Of a DNA stretch of 64,000 nt, positions 61,432 to 64,000 are shown piece by piece; position 1 is the stretch's first letter; each line of letters begins with the position of its first letter. The position numbers and the translations under genes are program-made. The notes under the pieces were generated by a model. That model did not search any database, was not told where the DNA came from, and saw nothing but the letters and a program-made list of their open reading frames with translations. The stretch lies in assembly GCA_963855995.1 (NCBI GenBank), contig OY979726.1, positions 8,470,701 through 8,534,700 on the forward strand, written 5' to 3'. Source of the stretch: Muricea muricata (taxonomy: Eukaryota; Cnidaria; Anthozoa; Malacalcyonacea; Plexauridae).

Positions 61432-64000
61432 AGAACGCCTAAAACGCGATTTTTATGATTGTAACAGCGTTTCTTTTCTGTCTCAAAGCATGTTGTAGGT
61501 TTCTCATTTCAACATGCTATTTTGCTCATGTCCATAGTTTTAAGCGCCGAAAACATGATTGCGGACTTGCTAAGTTCTCCAATTTCGATTGAGAAGCTGT
61601 CTTTTAGCTGCGCGATTTCAATATATCATTGTGCTCAACTCGTTCACTTTAGCACTAAAAACATTATTTTAAGCTCTAAAACGTCGCCGTGATCGATTTG
61701 AGACGGCAATTTTTAGTTGGCTGTCTGAGCATGTTTTTACGCTCAAATCGCTTGCAGAACGCCTAAAACGCGATTTTTATGATTGTAAGAGCGTTTCTTT
61801 TCTGTCTCAAAGCATGTTGTAGGTTTCTCATTTCAACATGCTATTTTGCTCATGTCCATAGTTTGAGCGCCGAAAACATGATTGCGGACTTGCTAAGTTC
61901 TCCAATTTCGATTTAGAAGGTGTCTTTTAGGTCCGCGATTGCAATATATCATTGGGCTCAACTCGTTCACTTTAGCACTCAAAGCATTGTTTCAAGCTCT
62001 AAAACGTCGCCGTGATCAATTTGAGACGGCAATTTTTAGTTGGCAGTCTGAGTATGTTTTTACGCTCAAATCGCTTCCAGAACGACTAAAACGCGATTTT
62101 GATGATTGTAAGAGCGTTTCTTTTCAGTTTCAAAGAAGGTTGTAGGTTTCTCATTTCAACATGCTATTTTCATGATGCCGATAGTTTGAGGGCCGAAAAC
62201 ATGATTGCGGACTTCCAAAGTTCTCCAATTTGGATTTAGAAGCTGTCTTTTAGGTCCGCGATTGCAATATATCATTGGGCTCAACTCGTTCACTTTAGTA
62301 CTAAAAACAACACTTCAAGCTTAAACGTCACCGTGATCGATTTGAGACGGCAATTTTTAGTTGGCAGTCTGAGCATGTTTTTACGGTCAAATCGCTTCCA
62401 GAACGCCTAAAACGCGATTTTGATGATTGTAAGAGCGTTTCTTTTCAGTCTCAAAGCATGTTGTAGGTTTCTCATTTCAACATGCTATTTTCTCATGTCC
62501 ATAGTTTGAGCGCCGAAAACGTGATTGCGGACTTGCTAAGTTCTCCAATTTCGATTTAGAAGCTGTCTTTTAGGTCCGCGATTTCAATATATCATTGTGC
62601 TCAACTCGTTCACTTTAGCACTAAAAACATTATTTTAAGCTCTAAAACGTCGCCGTGATCGATTTGAGACGGCAATTTTTAGTTGGCTGTCTGAGCATGT
62701 TTTTACGCTCAAATCGCTTGCAGAACGCCTAAAACGCGATTTTTATGATTGTAAGAGCGTTTCTTTTCTGTCTCAAAGCATGTTGTAGGTTTCTCATTTC
62801 AACATGCTATTTTCATGATGCCGATAGTTTGAGGGCCGAAAACATGATTGCGGACTTCCAAAGTTCTCCAATTTGGATTTAGAAGCTGTCTTTTAGGTCC
62901 GCGATTGCAATATATCATTGGGCTCAACTCGTTCACTTTAGTACTAAAAACAACACTTCAAGCTTAAACGTCACCGTGATCGATTTGAGACGGCAATTTT
63001 TAGTTGGCAGTCTGAGCATGCTTTTACGGTCAAATCGCTTCCAGAACGCCTAAAACGCGATTTTGATGATTGTAAGAGCGTTTCTTTTCAGTCTCAAAGC
63101 ATGTTGTAGGTTTCTCATTTCAACATGCTATTTTCTCATGTCCATAGTTTGAGCGCCGAAAACGTGATTGCGGACTTGCTAAGTTCTCCAATTTCGATTT
63201 AGAAGCTGTCTTTTAGGTCCGCGATTGCAATATATCATTGGGCTCAACTCGTTCACTTTAGCACTCAAAGAATTATTTTAAGCTCTAAAATGTCGCCGTG
63301 ATCGAATTTAGACGGTAATTTTTAGTTGGCAGTCTGAGCATGTTTTTACGGTCAAATCGCTTCCAGAACGCCTAAAACGCGATTTTGATGATTGTAAGAG
63401 CGTTTCTTTTCAGTCTCAAAGCATGTTGTAGGTTTCTCATTTCAACATGCTATTTTCTCATGTCCATAGTTTGAGCGCCGAAAACGTGATTGCGGACTTG
63501 CTAAGTTCTCCAATTTCGACTTAGAAGCTGTCTTTTAGGTCCGCGATTGCAATATATCATTGGGCTCAACTCGTTCACTTTAGCACTCAAAGAATTATTT
63601 TAAGCTCTAAAATGTCGCCGTGATCGAATTTAGACGGTAATTTTTAGTTGGCAGTCTGAGCATGTTTTTACGGTCAAATCGCTTCCAGAACGCCTAAAAC
63701 GCGATTTTGATGATTGTAAGAGCGTTTCTATTCAGTCTCAAAGCATGTTGTAGGTTTCTCATTTCAACATGCTATTTTCTCATGTCCATAGTTTGAGCGC
63801 CGAAAACGTGATTGCGGACTTGCTAAGTTCTTCAATTTCGATTTAGAAGCTGTCTTTTAGGTCCGCGATTGCAATATATCATTGGGCTCAACTCGTTCAC
63901 TTTAGCACTCAAAACATTATTTTAAGCTCTAAAACGTCGCCGTGATCGAATTTAGACGGTAATTTTTAGTTGGCAGTCTGAGCATGTTTTTACGGTCAAA
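61429..64000 (+). repeat. Satellite array resumes after the inserted element
   Basis: The same satellite continues in the same orientation and in phase: the monomer cut at 58,376 is completed from 61,429 once the 3-bp target duplication is discounted. About eight monomers follow, up to the window edge, so the array is open-ended here. Diagnostic variants (CATGATGCCG with TTTGAGGGCCG, CTCATGTCCATAG, TTTACGGTCAAATCG) match those at 39.7-43.9 kb and 49-50 kb. Neighbouring monomers near 63.2 and 63.5 kb are almost identical at an offset of about 322 bp, and the GATGCCGATAG monomers at 62.17 and 62.81 kb lie about 643 bp apart. Both suggest very recent local amplification. No gene is seen. Confidence 0.97.

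Noticed and set aside
25976..62145. Many + strand open frames of 62-81 codons in the satellite (for example 31,782-31,988, 32,587-32,826, 44,363-44,569, 55,414-55,653)
   Set aside because: They are the same two stretches of the monomer read in two frames wherever stops happen to be mutated. They overlap one another, the period is not a multiple of three, and frames close in most monomers. No protein family is recognisable. Their similarity to each other is explained by the repeat.

Overview
The window is almost entirely one tandem satellite DNA. A monomer of about 322-323 bp (about 40% G+C by hand count, rich in CpG) repeats roughly 189 times, head to tail on the + strand, in 1-58,376 and again in 61,429-64,000. 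I see no protein gene, tRNA, rRNA, operon or bacterial signal in it. The size and purity of the array, the eukaryote-type DNA transposon inside it and the lack of genes point to a eukaryotic nuclear genome, probably an animal with a heterochromatic or (peri)centromeric satellite. The species cannot be named from the sequence.

Layout. From 1 to about 19.8 kb the monomers belong to one variant group (GCTGATGTCG and ACATCATTTT forms, many with CTTCCTATAAG or GACGGATATT). From about 19.8 kb onward a second group dominates (GCTCATGTC or CATGATGTCG, and ACATTATTTT). Inside both groups, blocks of a whole number of monomers have been copied: tandem units of 2, 4, 5 and 6 monomers (about 645, 1,289, 1,616 and 1,935 bp), and long-range duplications at offsets of about 7.1, 8.87 and 17.42 kb. 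Five short stretches (at 22.1, 45.4, 48.7, 54.3 and 56.9 kb) are reversed. All share the same right-hand junction, and the 45 and 54 kb copies look like orientation isomers of the 48 kb copy.

The only non-satellite DNA is 58,377-61,428: a 3,052-bp insertion with perfect 18-bp terminal inverted repeats (extending imperfectly to about 39 bp), flanked by a 3-bp target-site duplication, TGC. It has no transposase reading frame and looks like a non-autonomous cut-and-paste DNA transposon, CACTA-like on its ends only. Its interior is AT-rich and strikingly poor in CpG beside the satellite.

The most informative observation joins these parts. A duplicate of the insertion locus lies at 39.6-41.2 kb. 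There the element is missing, but the exact insertion point reads TGC-CA-TGC: two target duplications around two leftover bases. That is what an excision footprint would look like, so this one window appears to hold a filled site and a healed site of the same insertion, related by satellite duplication.
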